Shown here: positions 7,535 through 15,494 of the stretch, piece after piece
How the letters are laid out: each line of letters starts with the position of its first letter
Numbering within the stretch: the stretch's first letter is position 1
Source: Streptomyces avidinii
GTDB taxonomy: Bacteria; Actinomycetota; Actinomycetes; Streptomycetales; Streptomycetaceae
NCBI RefSeq assembly: GCF_014650695.1
Contig: NZ_BMVL01000027.1
Coordinates: 1-38,140 of the forward strand
DNA: 38,140 nucleotides
Direction of reading: 5' to 3'
The notes under the pieces: generated by a model
Told to the model about the DNA's origin: nothing
Database searches by the model: none
Seen by the model: the letters and a program-made list of their open reading frames with translations, nothing else
Position numbers and translations under genes: made by a program

Positions 7535-10375
7535 CTAGCCGACGGAGCTGTAGGCCACTACACCCCGAAGCAGCGCGTCCACGGCCTTGCGGGCATTGCG
7601 GGCCACCGTGCTCCCGCTGTCACCGGAGGCCGCCGGAGCGGCCGCCGCGACCTGCCCGAGCACGTCGATGACCTGCTTGCACCAGCGCACGAAGTCACCG
7701 GCCGGCATCTCCGCCTCGCGCAGCACCTCGTCCAGGCTCTTGTCGGAGGCCCACTGGTACGCCGCCCACGCGAAGCCGAGGTCCGGCTCGCGCTGGCCCA
7801 CGCCCTCCGCCTGGTTGATGCGGTGCTCCTCCTCCAGCGCGTCGAGCCGGCCCCAGATGCGGACCATCTCGCCCAGCGCCTCCTTCGCCGCGCCGCCCGG
7901 TACCTTCGGTGCGACCGCGTCGTCGGACTGGCGCGCCTCGAAGACCAATGCCGATACGCAGGCCGCCAGTTCGGCCGGGCTGAGACCCTCCCACACCTTG
8001 GCCCGCAGGCATTCGGAGGCCAGCAGGTCCAGCTCGCCGTACAGCCGGGCGAGCCGCTTGCCGTGCACGGTGACCTCGTCCTCGCGCAGGTAGTCCAGCT
8101 CGGTCAGCAGTGCGTGGATCCGGTCGAAGGTGCGGGCGATGGTGTTCGTCCGGCCCTCGATCCGCCGCTCCAGCTGCTGGGTGTCCCGCTTGAGCCGGTG
8201 GTAGCGCTCCGCCCAGCGGGCGTGGTCCTCGCGCTCGTCGCAGCCGTGGCAGGGGTGAGCCCGCAGCTCGCTGCGCAGCCGGGCGATCTCACGGTCGTCG
8301 GCGGCCGCGGCCCGGCCGCGGGTGCGCCGCTCCGGCGCGATGTGCCCGGCCTTGGTGCGCAGTTGGGATGCCAGGTCCCGGCGCGACTGCGGCGAGCGCG
8401 CGTTGAAGGTCTTGGGGATCCGCATCCGGTCGATGGCCTCGACCGGAACCGGGAAGTCGATCGCGGCGAGCCGCTTGACCTGCCGCTCGGCGGTGAGCAC
8501 CAGCGGGCGCGGGCCCTCGGCGTACTCGTGCCCGCGGTGTCCGTTGACCCGCCCGGCCGGCACGCCCGGGTCCAGGACCAGCGCCAGCCCGGCGAACTTG
8601 CCCGTCGGTACGTGGATGATGTCGCCCGGCTTGAGCTTCTCCAGCGAACCGGCCGCCTGCACCCGGCGCTGCGCGGCGCCCTGCTTGGCCAGGTCCGTCT
8701 CGCGGTCCTTGAGGTCACGGCGCAGCTGCGCGTACTCCTCGAAGTTCCCCAGGTGGCAGGTCATGCCCTCCTGGTAGCCCTCCAGGCCCTCCTCGTTGCG
8801 CTGCACCTGCCGGGAGATCCCGACGACCGAGCGGTCCGCCTGGAACTGCGCGAAGGAGGTCTCCAGCAGCTCGCGGGAGCGGTGCCGCCCGAACTGGCTG
8901 ACCAGGTTCACGGCCATGTTGTAGGACGGCTTGAAGCTGGAGCGCAGCGGATACGTACGGGTACCCGCGAGCCCGGCGAGCCCCGCCGGGTCCATGCCGC
9001 GCTGCCAGAGCACCACCGCATGGCCCTCGACGTCGATGCCGCGCCGGCCGGCCCGGCCGGTCAGCTGCGTGTACTCGCCGGGGGTGATGTCGGCGTGCTG
9101 CTCGCCGTTCCACTTGACCAGCTTCTCCAGGATCACCGTGCGCGCGGGCATGTTGATGCCCAGCGCCAGGGTCTCCGTGGCGAAGACGGCCTTGACCAGA
9201 CCGCGGACGAAGAGCTCCTCCACGACCTCCTTGAAGGTGGGCAGCATGCCCGCGTGGTGCGCGGCGATGCCCCGCTCCAGCCCTTCGAGCCACTCGTAGT
9301 ACCCGAGGACGTGCAGGTCCTCGGTGGGGATGGAGGCGGTGCGCGCCTCGACGATCTCGCGGACCTTGAGCCGCGCGGATTCGTCGTTCAGCCGCAGGCC
9401 CGCGAAGAGGCACTGCTGGACCGCGGCCTCGCAGCCGGCCCGGCTGAAGATGAAGTTGATGGCGGGCAGCAGCCCGTCATTGTCGAGGCGGGCGATGACC
9501 TCGGGGCGGGACGGGGTCCAGATCCGGCCGCGGGAGCGCCGCTCGCGCTCGCGGTCGGCCTCGCGGACCATCTTGCCGCGCCGCCGGTCCTTCGGACTGT
9601 AGGTACGGCTGTTCTCCTCGCGTGCCATGCGCAGCAGGTCGGGATTGACCTCCCGGCGCGCGGAGCCCCGGCCGCCGTGGTCGGACTCCTCCTCGAAGAG
9701 GTCGTAGATCCGCCGGCCGGCCATGACGTGCTGCCACAGCGGTACGGGCCGCTCCTCGGAGACGATCACCTCGGTGTCCCCGCGCACGGTGTCCAGCCAG
9801 TCGCCGAACTCCTCGGCGTTGGACACGGTGGCCGACAGGGAGACCAGGGTCACCGACTCGGGGAGGTGGATGATCACTTCCTCCCAGACGGCCCCGCGGA
9901 ACCGGTCGGAGAGGTAGTGGACCTCGTCCATCACGACGTAGCCGAGGCCGAGCAGCGACCGGGAGCCCGCGTAGAGCATGTTGCGGAGCACTTCGGTGGT
10001 CATCACGACCACCGGCGCCTCGGAGTTGACGCTGTTGTCGCCCGTCAGCAGGCCCACCTTGTCGGCACCGTAGCGCTTGACGAGGTCGGCGAACTTCTGG
10101 TTGGACAGGGCCTTGATCGGCGTCGTGTAGAAGCACTTGCGGCCCTGCTGGAGGGCCAGGTGCACGGCGAACTCGCCGACGATGGTCTTGCCCGAGCCGG
10201 TCGGGGCGGCGACGAGGACGCCTTTGCCGGCCTCCAGCGCCTTGCAGGCTTCGACCTGGTACGGGTCCAGATCGAATTCGTACATCTCGCGGAAGGGGGC
10301 CAGGGCGGAGGCCTCTTCGGCGGCGCGGATCCGGGCAGCGGCGTACCGCTCGGCGGGTGAGAGTTCTTCGGTCAT
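7535..10375 (-). CDS. helY: HelY-like superfamily 2 (Ski2/Mtr4-type) ATP-dependent helicase
   Basis: 946 residues from the ATG at 10375; a TTG at 10408 is in frame but overlaps the promoter described here. Helicase motifs are intact: Walker A APTGSGKT at 57-64, DEVH at 150-153, SATVSN, and QLTGRAGRRG. A middle region with a CHGC motif (about 700) and coiled segments corresponds to the arch-like part, and the last ~180 residues are a DSHCT domain. Actinobacterial HelY proteins unwind RNA or DNA/RNA substrates; the precise cellular role is uncertain. The start follows a -10 hexamer by only 10 bases and lacks a ribosome site, so the mRNA should be almost leaderless. The promoter resembles the PafBC-type damage promoter. 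Confidence 0.93.
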   Translation of the reverse strand: MTEELSPAERYAAARIRAAEEASALAPFREMYEFDLDPYQVEACKALEAGKGVLVAAPTGSGKTIVGEFAVHLALQQGRKCFYTTPIKALSNQKFADLVKRYGADKVGLLTGDNSVNSEAPVVVMTTEVLRNMLYAGSRSLLGLGYVVMDEVHYLSDRFRGAVWEEVIIHLPESVTLVSLSATVSNAEEFGDWLDTVRGDTEVIVSEERPVPLWQHVMAGRRIYDLFEEESDHGGRGSARREVNPDLLRMAREENSRTYSPKDRRRGKMVREADRERERRSRGRIWTPSRPEVIARLDNDGLLPAINFIFSRAGCEAAVQQCLFAGLRLNDESARLKVREIVEARTASIPTEDLHVLGYYEWLEGLERGIAAHHAGMLPTFKEVVEELFVRGLVKAVFATETLALGINMPARTVILEKLVKWNGEQHADITPGEYTQLTGRAGRRGIDVEGHAVVLWQRGMDPAGLAGLAGTRTYPLRSSFKPSYNMAVNLVSQFGRHRSRELLETSFAQFQADRSVVGISRQVQRNEEGLEGYQEGMTCHLGNFEEYAQLRRDLKDRETDLAKQGAAQRRVQAAGSLEKLKPGDIIHVPTGKFAGLALVLDPGVPAGRVNGHRGHEYAEGPRPLVLTAERQVKRLAAIDFPVPVEAIDRMRIPKTFNARSPQSRRDLASQLRTKAGHIAPERRTRGRAAAADDREIARLRSELRAHPCHGCDEREDHARWAERYHRLKRDTQQLERRIEGRTNTIARTFDRIHALLTELDYLREDEVTVHGKRLARLYGELDLLASECLRAKVWEGLSPAELAACVSALVFEARQSDDAVAPKVPGGAAKEALGEMVRIWGRLDALEEEHRINQAEGVGQREPDLGFAWAAYQWASDKSLDEVLREAEMPAGDFVRWCKQVIDVLGQVAAAAPAASGDSGSTVARNARKAVDALLRGVVAYSSVG

Positions 10376-10385
10376 CTTGCTGTCG

Positions 10386-10408
10386 AGCCTACCCGCCACC
10401 TCTGACAA
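10386..10408 (-). promoter_or_regulatory. RecA-NDp/PafBC-type DNA-damage promoter candidate before helY
   Basis: On the minus strand TTGTCAGAG (10408-10400), an 8-base spacer, and TAGGCT (10391-10386). The known actinobacterial motif is TTGTCRGTG-N8-TAnnnT; 8 of 9 bases match in the upstream box, and spacing and -10 are exact. Ten bases separate the -10 from the helY ATG, so the transcript would begin 3-4 bases before the start codon. Confidence 0.6.
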
Positions 10409-10421
10409 CAGTCGCGATCAT

Positions 10422-11321
10422 TTAAGTGAGCAGCCGGACGGCCCGGGGAACGCACTCGGCGGTCACCGGCAGCACCCCCAGCGGCTCTCCGTCCGCGTAG
10501 GCGGTCAGGCCCGCCGCCGCCAGCGTGATCTTCCGGGCCCGGTGGACGGTCACCTTCGGGTGGCTCAGGTGCCGGCCCTTGTAGACCTGCGGGAACACCT
10601 TGAGCAGGGTGCCCCGGCTGCAGTCGCCGACCACCGTGATGTCGAAGAGCCCGTCGTCGGGCACGGCGTCCGCGCAGATGCGCATGCCCCCTCCGTAGGA
10701 GGAGCCGTTGCCGACGGCGACCAGCGTGGCCTCGGTCTCGATCACCGGGCCGTCGTCCAGGGTGATCCGGTACGGGAACGGCCGGAAGGCGGCCAGCTCC
10801 GCGAGCATCGCCAGGTCGTACTTGAAGCGGCCGGCCGGCAGTCGCATCCGGTTCCCGCGGTCGTTGACCCGCGAGTCGAAGCCGGAGCACAGCACGGTCC
10901 CGAACCACTGCTCGCAGTCGGCGCCGCCCACCCAGCCCAGGTCGATCTCCCGGACGCGGCCCTCCTTGACGGCCTCGGCGGCCAGCCGCCCGGCCCGGGC
11001 CGGATCCCTCACGGGCAGCCCCGTCGCCCGCGCGAAGTCGTTGCCGGTTCCCACCGCGACCACCCCGAGCGGCACCGGGGTCCCCGCCAGGGCCTGGAGC
11101 GCCAGGGAGACCATCCCGTCGCCGCCCACCGCGATCACCGCGCCGGTGCCCTCACGGACGGCGGTGGTCAGCCGGGCCAGCGCGTCCGGTGCGTCGGCGC
11201 CCACGACGGTCCGTACGGAGAAACCGGCCGCCCGGACAGCCGAAGCGGCCGGCTGCGCGGCGTGCGCGCCCCGGCCGCGTCCCGCGGTGGGATTGACGAA
11301 AAGGGTGACCTCGTGACTCAC
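10422..11321 (-). CDS. diacylglycerol/lipid kinase (DagK/YegS family)
   Basis: 299 residues, GTG start. VTLFVNPTAGRGRG begins the catalytic domain, followed by AVGGDGMVSLALQAL (the GGDG nucleotide motif, with Met instead of the usual Thr), and PLGVVAVGTGNDFARATGLP. The C-terminal half contains the beta-sandwich with SSYGGGMRICADAVPDDGLFDI. These soluble enzymes phosphorylate diacylglycerol or related lipids and feed phospholipid turnover. It lies between tatC and helY on the same strand with 79 bases before it and 46 bases after it. Since helY has its own promoter, the kinase is probably the end of the tat-side transcript or a unit of its own. Confidence 0.9.
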   Translation of the reverse strand: MSHEVTLFVNPTAGRGRGAHAAQPAASAVRAAGFSVRTVVGADAPDALARLTTAVREGTGAVIAVGGDGMVSLALQALAGTPVPLGVVAVGTGNDFARATGLPVRDPARAGRLAAEAVKEGRVREIDLGWVGGADCEQWFGTVLCSGFDSRVNDRGNRMRLPAGRFKYDLAMLAELAAFRPFPYRITLDDGPVIETEATLVAVGNGSSYGGGMRICADAVPDDGLFDITVVGDCSRGTLLKVFPQVYKGRHLSHPKVTVHRARKITLAAAGLTAYADGEPLGVLPVTAECVPRAVRLLT

Positions 11322-11400
11322 CCGGGGGAATGTACCGGAGCCTGCTCGCCGGGCTCACCCCTTCGGGGGCGCCTCCCGGCGGCAGCCGCGGGCGTATCCG

Positions 11401-12366
11401 TCAGGTGGCGTCGTCGTACCCGTTGATCCGCTGGCGTCCGCCGTCGGCCTGCTCGGGCAGGGCCGCGGGGGCCGGAACCGATTCCAGCGCGCCGATCGGC
11501 GCCGGGGTGAGGTCCAGCTCGGAGGCCTCGTCGTCGCTCAGCCCCGCGTCGGGGTCCTTGCGCCGGCGCCTGCGGTCGTTGAGGAGGCAGAGTCCCAGGG
11601 CCGCGAAGTAGAGGGCCACGATGGGCAGGGCCAGCGCGAGCATGGTCGGCGGGTCACCGGTGGGGGTGGCAAAGGCGGCGAAGATCGTGATGCCGAGGAC
11701 CATGCCCCGCCACCAGCTCGCCAGCCGCTTGCCGGTGAGCACACCGGTGAAGTTCAGCAGGATCAGCAGCAGCGGCAGCTCGAAGGCCAGGCCGAACACG
11801 ATCACCATGCGGGTGACCAGATCGAGGTAGTCGTCGACCGGCAGCAGGTTGCGCGCGTGGTCGGGGGTGAACTCGAGCATGATCGTCGCGGTCTGCGGGA
11901 GGATCTTGTATGCGAGCACCGCGCCGGTCAGGAACAGGGGCGCTCCGACGGCGACGAAACTGCGCGCGTACTTCTTCTCGTGGCTGTGCAGCCCGGGCGC
12001 GGCGAACGCCCACAGCTGGTAGAGCCACACCGGTGCGGAGAGCACCACACCGGCCATCAGCGAGACCTTCAGGGCGATCGAGAACGCCGAGATGAGGCCG
12101 TTCACGGTCATGTCGGCGCAGGGGCGGCCGTTGCGCTGGGTCACCACACCGTTGGTGCAGCCGACGGAGTCGAGCATCGGCTTCAACAGGAAGTTGATGA
12201 TGTCCCGGTAGAAGAAAGCGGCGACGATCGTGATCACGAGGATCGCGATGACCGACTTCAGCAGGCGGTTCCGCAGCTCACGCAGGTGCTCGACGAGAGG
12301 CATCCGCCCTTCGGCGTCCTTTGCCTGTCGTTCCTTCTTCTCCTGCTTGCGGGCAGAGTTGAGCAA
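11401..12366 (-). CDS. tatC: Sec-independent protein translocase subunit TatC
   Basis: 321 residues from a TTG start with AAGGGA six bases upstream. It has the cytoplasmic MPLVEHLRELRNRLLKS signature at residues 22-38 (the twin-arginine recognition region), then six predicted membrane segments, with SAPVWLYQLWAFAAPGL and FGLAFELPLLLILLNFTG as typical blocks. The C-terminal ~60 residues after the sixth segment are charged and variable. TatC binds twin-arginine signal peptides and, with TatA, exports folded proteins. It is 47 bases downstream of tatA, the usual tatAC operon of streptomycetes. Confidence 0.97.
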   Translation of the reverse strand: MLNSARKQEKKERQAKDAEGRMPLVEHLRELRNRLLKSVIAILVITIVAAFFYRDIINFLLKPMLDSVGCTNGVVTQRNGRPCADMTVNGLISAFSIALKVSLMAGVVLSAPVWLYQLWAFAAPGLHSHEKKYARSFVAVGAPLFLTGAVLAYKILPQTATIMLEFTPDHARNLLPVDDYLDLVTRMVIVFGLAFELPLLLILLNFTGVLTGKRLASWWRGMVLGITIFAAFATPTGDPPTMLALALPIVALYFAALGLCLLNDRRRRRKDPDAGLSDDEASELDLTPAPIGALESVPAPAALPEQADGGRQRINGYDDAT

Positions 12367-12413
12367 CCCACGTCCCTTGTCTCGTTGCAGATGACTGGCG
12401 TGTACGGCGGGTG

Positions 12414-12704
12414 TCAGCCCTGGGCGGTGCGGTTCGTCTCGCTGACCGGACGGGAGCTGCTGACGTCACCGGGCGCGGCCTGGATGGTGCGCGGGGCGAC
12501 CGGCTGCTGCGCGGACTGGTCCGCGGCGGGGGCGGTGGCGGCCTCGTCGCCCTCGCCGTCCTTCTTCATGGCCTTGGCCTCGCTCTTGAGGATGCGGGCC
12601 GACTTGCCGAGGGAGCGGGCCATGTCGGGGAGCTTCTTGGCACCGAACAGCAGGATGATGACGCCGACGATGACGAGGATTTCCCAACCCCTGAGGTTGC
12701 CCAT
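12414..12704 (-). CDS. tatA: Sec-independent protein translocase subunit TatA
   Basis: 96 residues, ATG with an AAGGAAG ribosome site. A single N-terminal membrane helix (WEILVIVGVIILLFGAKKLP) ends in the conserved FG hinge, followed by the amphipathic helix DMARSLGKSARILKSEAKAM and an Ala/Gln-rich disordered tail. TatA oligomers form the passage for folded proteins handed over by TatC. It begins the tatAC pair. Confidence 0.97.
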   Translation of the reverse strand: MGNLRGWEILVIVGVIILLFGAKKLPDMARSLGKSARILKSEAKAMKKDGEGDEAATAPAADQSAQQPVAPRTIQAAPGDVSSSRPVSETNRTAQG

Positions 12705-12776
12705 GGAAGTCTTCCTTTTCTCGGAGGTTCACAGCGCACCGGCACGGACGCCTGGGACTGTGTCTATCGAGGATCG

Positions 12777-12814
12777 TAACCCCAGGGGGTTAACGCCCGG
12801 CAATCCCCGGGCGT
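12777..12814 (-). terminator. two adjacent hairpins upstream of tatA
   Basis: TAACCCC/GGGGTTA (12777-12792, 2-base loop) and ACGCCCGG/CCGGGCGT (12793-12814, 6-base loop) are perfect stems side by side in the 169-bp gap between the small membrane protein and tatA. They may end the upstream transcript. No T-tract follows, and the tatA promoter must also lie in this gap. Confidence 0.4.
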
Positions 12815-12873
12815 CCCCGCGCTTGCGCCCCGGCCTGTTGTTCACGCCCTGGTCACACACATTCGTCCCGATG

Positions 12874-13074
12874 TCAGGGACGTACGCCGTGTCCCGCCCG
12901 GGCCAGGTCGACGGCCGCCTGCTCAAGATCTGCCGAAGCGTCCGTGATCCGGCGGCTGGCCTGCGCCACCTGCGAGGACAGTCTGCGTACCTCCAGGTAC
13001 ACCCGCACGGCCAGCACGGCGAGCACGGCCACTCCGAGAAAACCCAGGGCAATTGCGAACATCGGCCACAGCAT
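12874..13074 (-). CDS. small membrane protein of unknown function
   Basis: 66 residues. An N-terminal membrane helix (about residues 4-24, MFAIALGFLGVAVLAVLAVRVYL) is followed by a short amphipathic coiled region (SSQVAQASRRITDASADLEQAAVDLARAG). The layout resembles small DUF948-like proteins, but I cannot assign a family. ATG at 13074 or 13062 could be the start. A TAGGCT hexamer 6 bases before the first ATG could drive a leaderless transcript. It sits 26 bases after the zinc-ribbon gene, in the same order as other Streptomyces pafBC-tatAC regions as I remember them. Confidence 0.75.
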   Translation of the reverse strand: MLWPMFAIALGFLGVAVLAVLAVRVYLEVRRLSSQVAQASRRITDASADLEQAAVDLARAGHGVRP

Positions 13075-13100
13075 GGGCCGAGCCTAGGCCACCCGCCGCG

Positions 13101-13328
13101 TCAGATGCTGCGCAGGGTGCTCACGCCGCCACCGGTCAGCAGTTCCACGATGCGCTCACCAGCCGGTTTGCGGACGGCAGCACCGCATTCAGGACAGGTG
13201 AAGGAGTAGAACGTGGTGCGCCGGCTGCCGCCGATGGCCAGCCGCAGCGCGCCCGCGTCCAGCTCGAAGCGGGCCCGGCAGTCGGGGCAGGAGGCCTTGA
13301 AGGCGACGGGCTCGGACGTTGGCGACAT
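13101..13328 (-). CDS. small zinc-ribbon protein
   Basis: 75 residues, ATG with a GAGGGGAG ribosome site 8 bases upstream. Two CPxC knuckles, CPDC near residue 14 and CPEC near residue 45, are spaced like a zinc ribbon, with a beta-rich segment (SRRTTFYSFTCPECGA) between and after them. The rest is a short basic C-terminal tail. It begins 14 bases after the pafC stop, so it is very probably cotranscribed with pafBC. Function is unknown; nucleic-acid or protein binding through the ribbon is likely. It might be a partner of the PafBC regulators, which is speculation from position only. Confidence 0.8.
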   Translation of the reverse strand: MSPTSEPVAFKASCPDCRARFELDAGALRLAIGGSRRTTFYSFTCPECGAAVRKPAGERIVELLTGGGVSTLRSI

Positions 13329-13342
13329 CGACCGCGCTCCCC

Positions 13343-14311
13343 TCAGACCTGTTCCCCGTACCCCACGAGTGCTTCTCGAGCGGCGCTCCGCGCGCTCTCC
13401 GCCAGCTCTGCGGGAGCGACGATCCGCCCCTCGCGCCCGAGCCGCAGGGCGAGCCGGCGCAGCGAGGCCGGGTCCGGGCTGCGCAGGGTGATCCGCAGAC
13501 CGCCCCCGGGCAGTTCCTCCGCGCTGTCGTGCGGGTAGTACTCGGCGACCCAGCGTCCGCCCGGCCCCACCTCGACGACGACCTCGGGGTCCTCGGCGGC
13601 CGGCTGGACCAGGCCCTCGGACAGGTCGCGCGGCTCGATGGCGGGCGGCTCGGCCCGCTCGTCCAGCAACCGGATCTCGGCGACCCGGTCGAGACGGAAG
13701 GTGCGCCGCGCCTCGGAGAGGTGGCACCAGCCCTCCATGTACGTGTGCCCCACCGCGAAGAGCCGGATCGGGTCGACCGTGCGCTCGGTGAGCTCGTCCC
13801 GGGCGGGCGAGTAGTAGCGCAGCCACAGCCGCCGGCGCTCCGCGATGGCCCGGTCGACGTCCGCGAAGACCCCGCCCTCGGACTCGAAGGTCACCGACAG
13901 CCGGGAGCTGGCCCCGGCCACCTCGCCCGCGGCCGCCTCCAGCTTGGCCGTGGCCCGCAGCAGGGCGTCCCGGTCGCTCTCGCGCAGCCCGGGCAGGGTC
14001 GCCACCGCGCGCGCGGCCACCAGCAGGGCCGTCGCCTCGTCGGCGGCCAGCCGCAGCGGCTCGGCGGTGGACTCCCCCGAGGCGTCCGGGTTGCGCCACC
14101 AGATGCGCTCCCCGTCGGTGTCGATGTCGAGCAGGTCCCCGCCCCGGAAGCTCGTTCCGCACATGGGCAGCACGTCGAGGTCCGAGATCAACTCGTCCTC
14201 GGTGATCCCGAAGGCCCGCGCGACGTCCGCGACGTGCGCACCGGGGCGCTCGCGCAGGTAGGTCACCAGGGACAGCATCCGGCGGGTCTGATCGATGGCG
14301 TTGGCAGCCAT
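13343..14311 (-). CDS. pafC: PafC, WYL-domain transcriptional regulator
   Basis: 322 residues from the ATG at 14311, with a GAGGGGGAG ribosome site; upstream in-frame starts only add arginine-rich out-of-family sequence. A winged helix-turn-helix (DQTRRMLSLVTYLRERPGAHVADVARAFGITEDEL, residues 7-41) is followed by a WYL domain (LWLRYYSPARDELTERTVDPIRLF, then GHTYMEGWCHLSEARRTFRLDRV) and a C-terminal extension (WCX). In mycobacteria PafB and PafC together activate the RecA/LexA-independent DNA-damage genes. It follows pafB on the same strand after 104 bases, a gap that holds a strong palindrome. Confidence 0.93.
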   Translation of the reverse strand: MAANAIDQTRRMLSLVTYLRERPGAHVADVARAFGITEDELISDLDVLPMCGTSFRGGDLLDIDTDGERIWWRNPDASGESTAEPLRLAADEATALLVAARAVATLPGLRESDRDALLRATAKLEAAAGEVAGASSRLSVTFESEGGVFADVDRAIAERRRLWLRYYSPARDELTERTVDPIRLFAVGHTYMEGWCHLSEARRTFRLDRVAEIRLLDERAEPPAIEPRDLSEGLVQPAAEDPEVVVEVGPGGRWVAEYYPHDSAEELPGGGLRITLRSPDPASLRRLALRLGREGRIVAPAELAESARSAAREALVGYGEQV

Positions 14312-14385
14312 GCTGGTACGTCTCCCCCTCAGGGCACGTCTGTGGATGTCGCTGTTGTCGAACGGTGCGGCCGCTGATCGGCCGC

Positions 14386-14401
14386 CGGGCCCGCGGGCCC
14401 G
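14386..14401. repeat. 16-bp perfect GC palindrome between pafB and pafC
   Basis: CGGGCCCGCGGGCCCG is fully self-complementary, flanked by GGCCG/CGGCC (14369-14383) and further GGGCCCC blocks. In RNA it could fold and reduce read-through from pafB to pafC, or simply separate their translation. No T-tract. Confidence 0.6.
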
Positions 14402-14415
14402 GGGTCGGGCCCCGG

Positions 14416-15372
14416 TCAGGCCCCGGCGACGGCCCGCAGCCGGTCCACCACGTCCGCCCGCAGGTCGGCGGGACCGACCACGACGACGTCGGGCCCGAAC
14501 TCCACCAGCCATGCGTCGAGCCCGTGCCCGTAGGGGATCTCCAGCTCGTCCCAGCCGTCCCCGCCCTCACGCACCGCGGTGGCCTTGGCCCGCAGCGGAT
14601 AACCCGCCCCGGCCCGCAGCCGGATCAGCGCGGAACGGTCCGCGCTCTCCCCGGCCCAGCTCGCCACGGTCTCCCGTACGGTCACCACGTCCGGCACCTC
14701 TGCGGTGTACTTCGCGGCCCGGGAGCGGACCTTGCCGGTGATCCGGGAGAGCCGGAACACCCGCTCCGCCCCGCGGTCGCGGTCGTAGCCGGCCAGGTAC
14801 CAGTGGCCGCGCCAGCACTCCAGCGCCCAGGGCTCGACCTGCCGGGCCTCGGGCCGGGCGGCGGTGGACTTGCGGTAGTCGAAGGCCACCGGTCGGCGGT
14901 CCCGGCAGGCCAGCATCAGCGGCTCGAAGGCGGCCTCGTGGACCGGGATGCGCGGCTCGATCGCACTGTGCTGCCCCTCGTACGGGTCCTCCGCCTCGGG
15001 CATCCCGCCCGCGCGCAGCTTCTGCAGGGCCCCACTGGCGGCTCCCGCCAGCCGCGCCTGCTGCCAGACCTTGGCGGCCAGCCCCAGGGCGGCGGCCTCC
15101 TCGGCGTCCAGCGAGACGGGAGGCAGCCGGTTGCTGTCGCGGCGGGCCAAGTAGCCCGTCTCGCCGTCCAAGTTCTCCACCGTCTCGATGACGAGGCCGA
15201 GTTCGCGCAGATCGTCCTTGTCCCGCTCGAACATGCGGTTGAAGGACTCGTCGTTGCCGGCCTCCATGTAGGCCTCGATGGAACCGCGCAACTCGCGCTT
15301 GCTGAGCGGCCGGCGGGTCCCCAGCAGACACAGCGCCAGATTCATCAGCCGCTCGGCCTTGGCAATCGCCAT
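14416..15372 (-). CDS. pafB: PafB, WYL-domain transcriptional regulator
   Basis: 318 residues from the ATG at 15372, supported by a GGGGGGAAGGG ribosome site. The N-terminal winged helix-turn-helix (AERLMNLALCLLGTRRPLSKRELRGSI) is followed by a WYL domain at about 145-200 (RRPVAFDYRKS, WRGHWYLAGYDRDRGAERVFRLSRI) and a C-terminal domain (GLDAWLVEFGPDVVVVGPADLRADVVDRL). With PafC it forms the PafBC activator of the actinobacterial DNA-damage response. The pair is on the same strand as the FKBP genes and PafA, but an intrinsic terminator and a fresh promoter candidate separate it from them. Confidence 0.93.
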   Translation of the reverse strand: MAIAKAERLMNLALCLLGTRRPLSKRELRGSIEAYMEAGNDESFNRMFERDKDDLRELGLVIETVENLDGETGYLARRDSNRLPPVSLDAEEAAALGLAAKVWQQARLAGAASGALQKLRAGGMPEAEDPYEGQHSAIEPRIPVHEAAFEPLMLACRDRRPVAFDYRKSTAARPEARQVEPWALECWRGHWYLAGYDRDRGAERVFRLSRITGKVRSRAAKYTAEVPDVVTVRETVASWAGESADRSALIRLRAGAGYPLRAKATAVREGGDGWDELEIPYGHGLDAWLVEFGPDVVVVGPADLRADVVDRLRAVAGA

Positions 15373-15413
15373 CGACGCCCTTCCCCCCGTTCTCGACACA
15401 CTCGTGACCGCTG

Positions 15414-15441
15414 ACCGTACCGCGCCGGCGGTCCCGGACAA
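15414..15441 (-). promoter_or_regulatory. promoter candidate for pafB
   Basis: On the minus strand TTGTCC (15441-15436), 16 bases, TACGGT (15419-15414), beginning right after the T-tract of the FKBP terminator and about 42 bases before the pafB ATG. Spacing and -10 suit a housekeeping promoter. Its first box begins TTGTC, but the full damage-promoter motif is not present. Confidence 0.4.
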
Positions 15442-15445
15442 AAAG

Positions 15446-15477
15446 CGAGGGCCCCCGCCTCACGGCGGGGGCCCTCG
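15446..15477 (-). terminator. intrinsic terminator after the FKBP gene
   Basis: A perfect 14-bp stem (CGAGGGCCCCCGCC with its complement) and a 4-base loop are followed on the minus strand by GCTTTTTG. This is a classic rho-independent terminator 18 bases past the FKBP stop. Confidence 0.9.
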
Positions 15478-15494
15478 GAGCGACTGCCGGTGAA

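Noticed and set aside
7322..10360. 1012-residue open frame on the plus strand
   Set aside because: Antisense to the HelY-like helicase, whose motifs are complete. The frame has biased composition and no recognisable domain.
15414..15441. PafBC autoregulation at the pafB promoter
   Set aside because: The TTGTCC box lacks the R-G-T-G part and the -10 is 16 bases from the hexamer, so this looks like an ordinary promoter rather than the damage motif.
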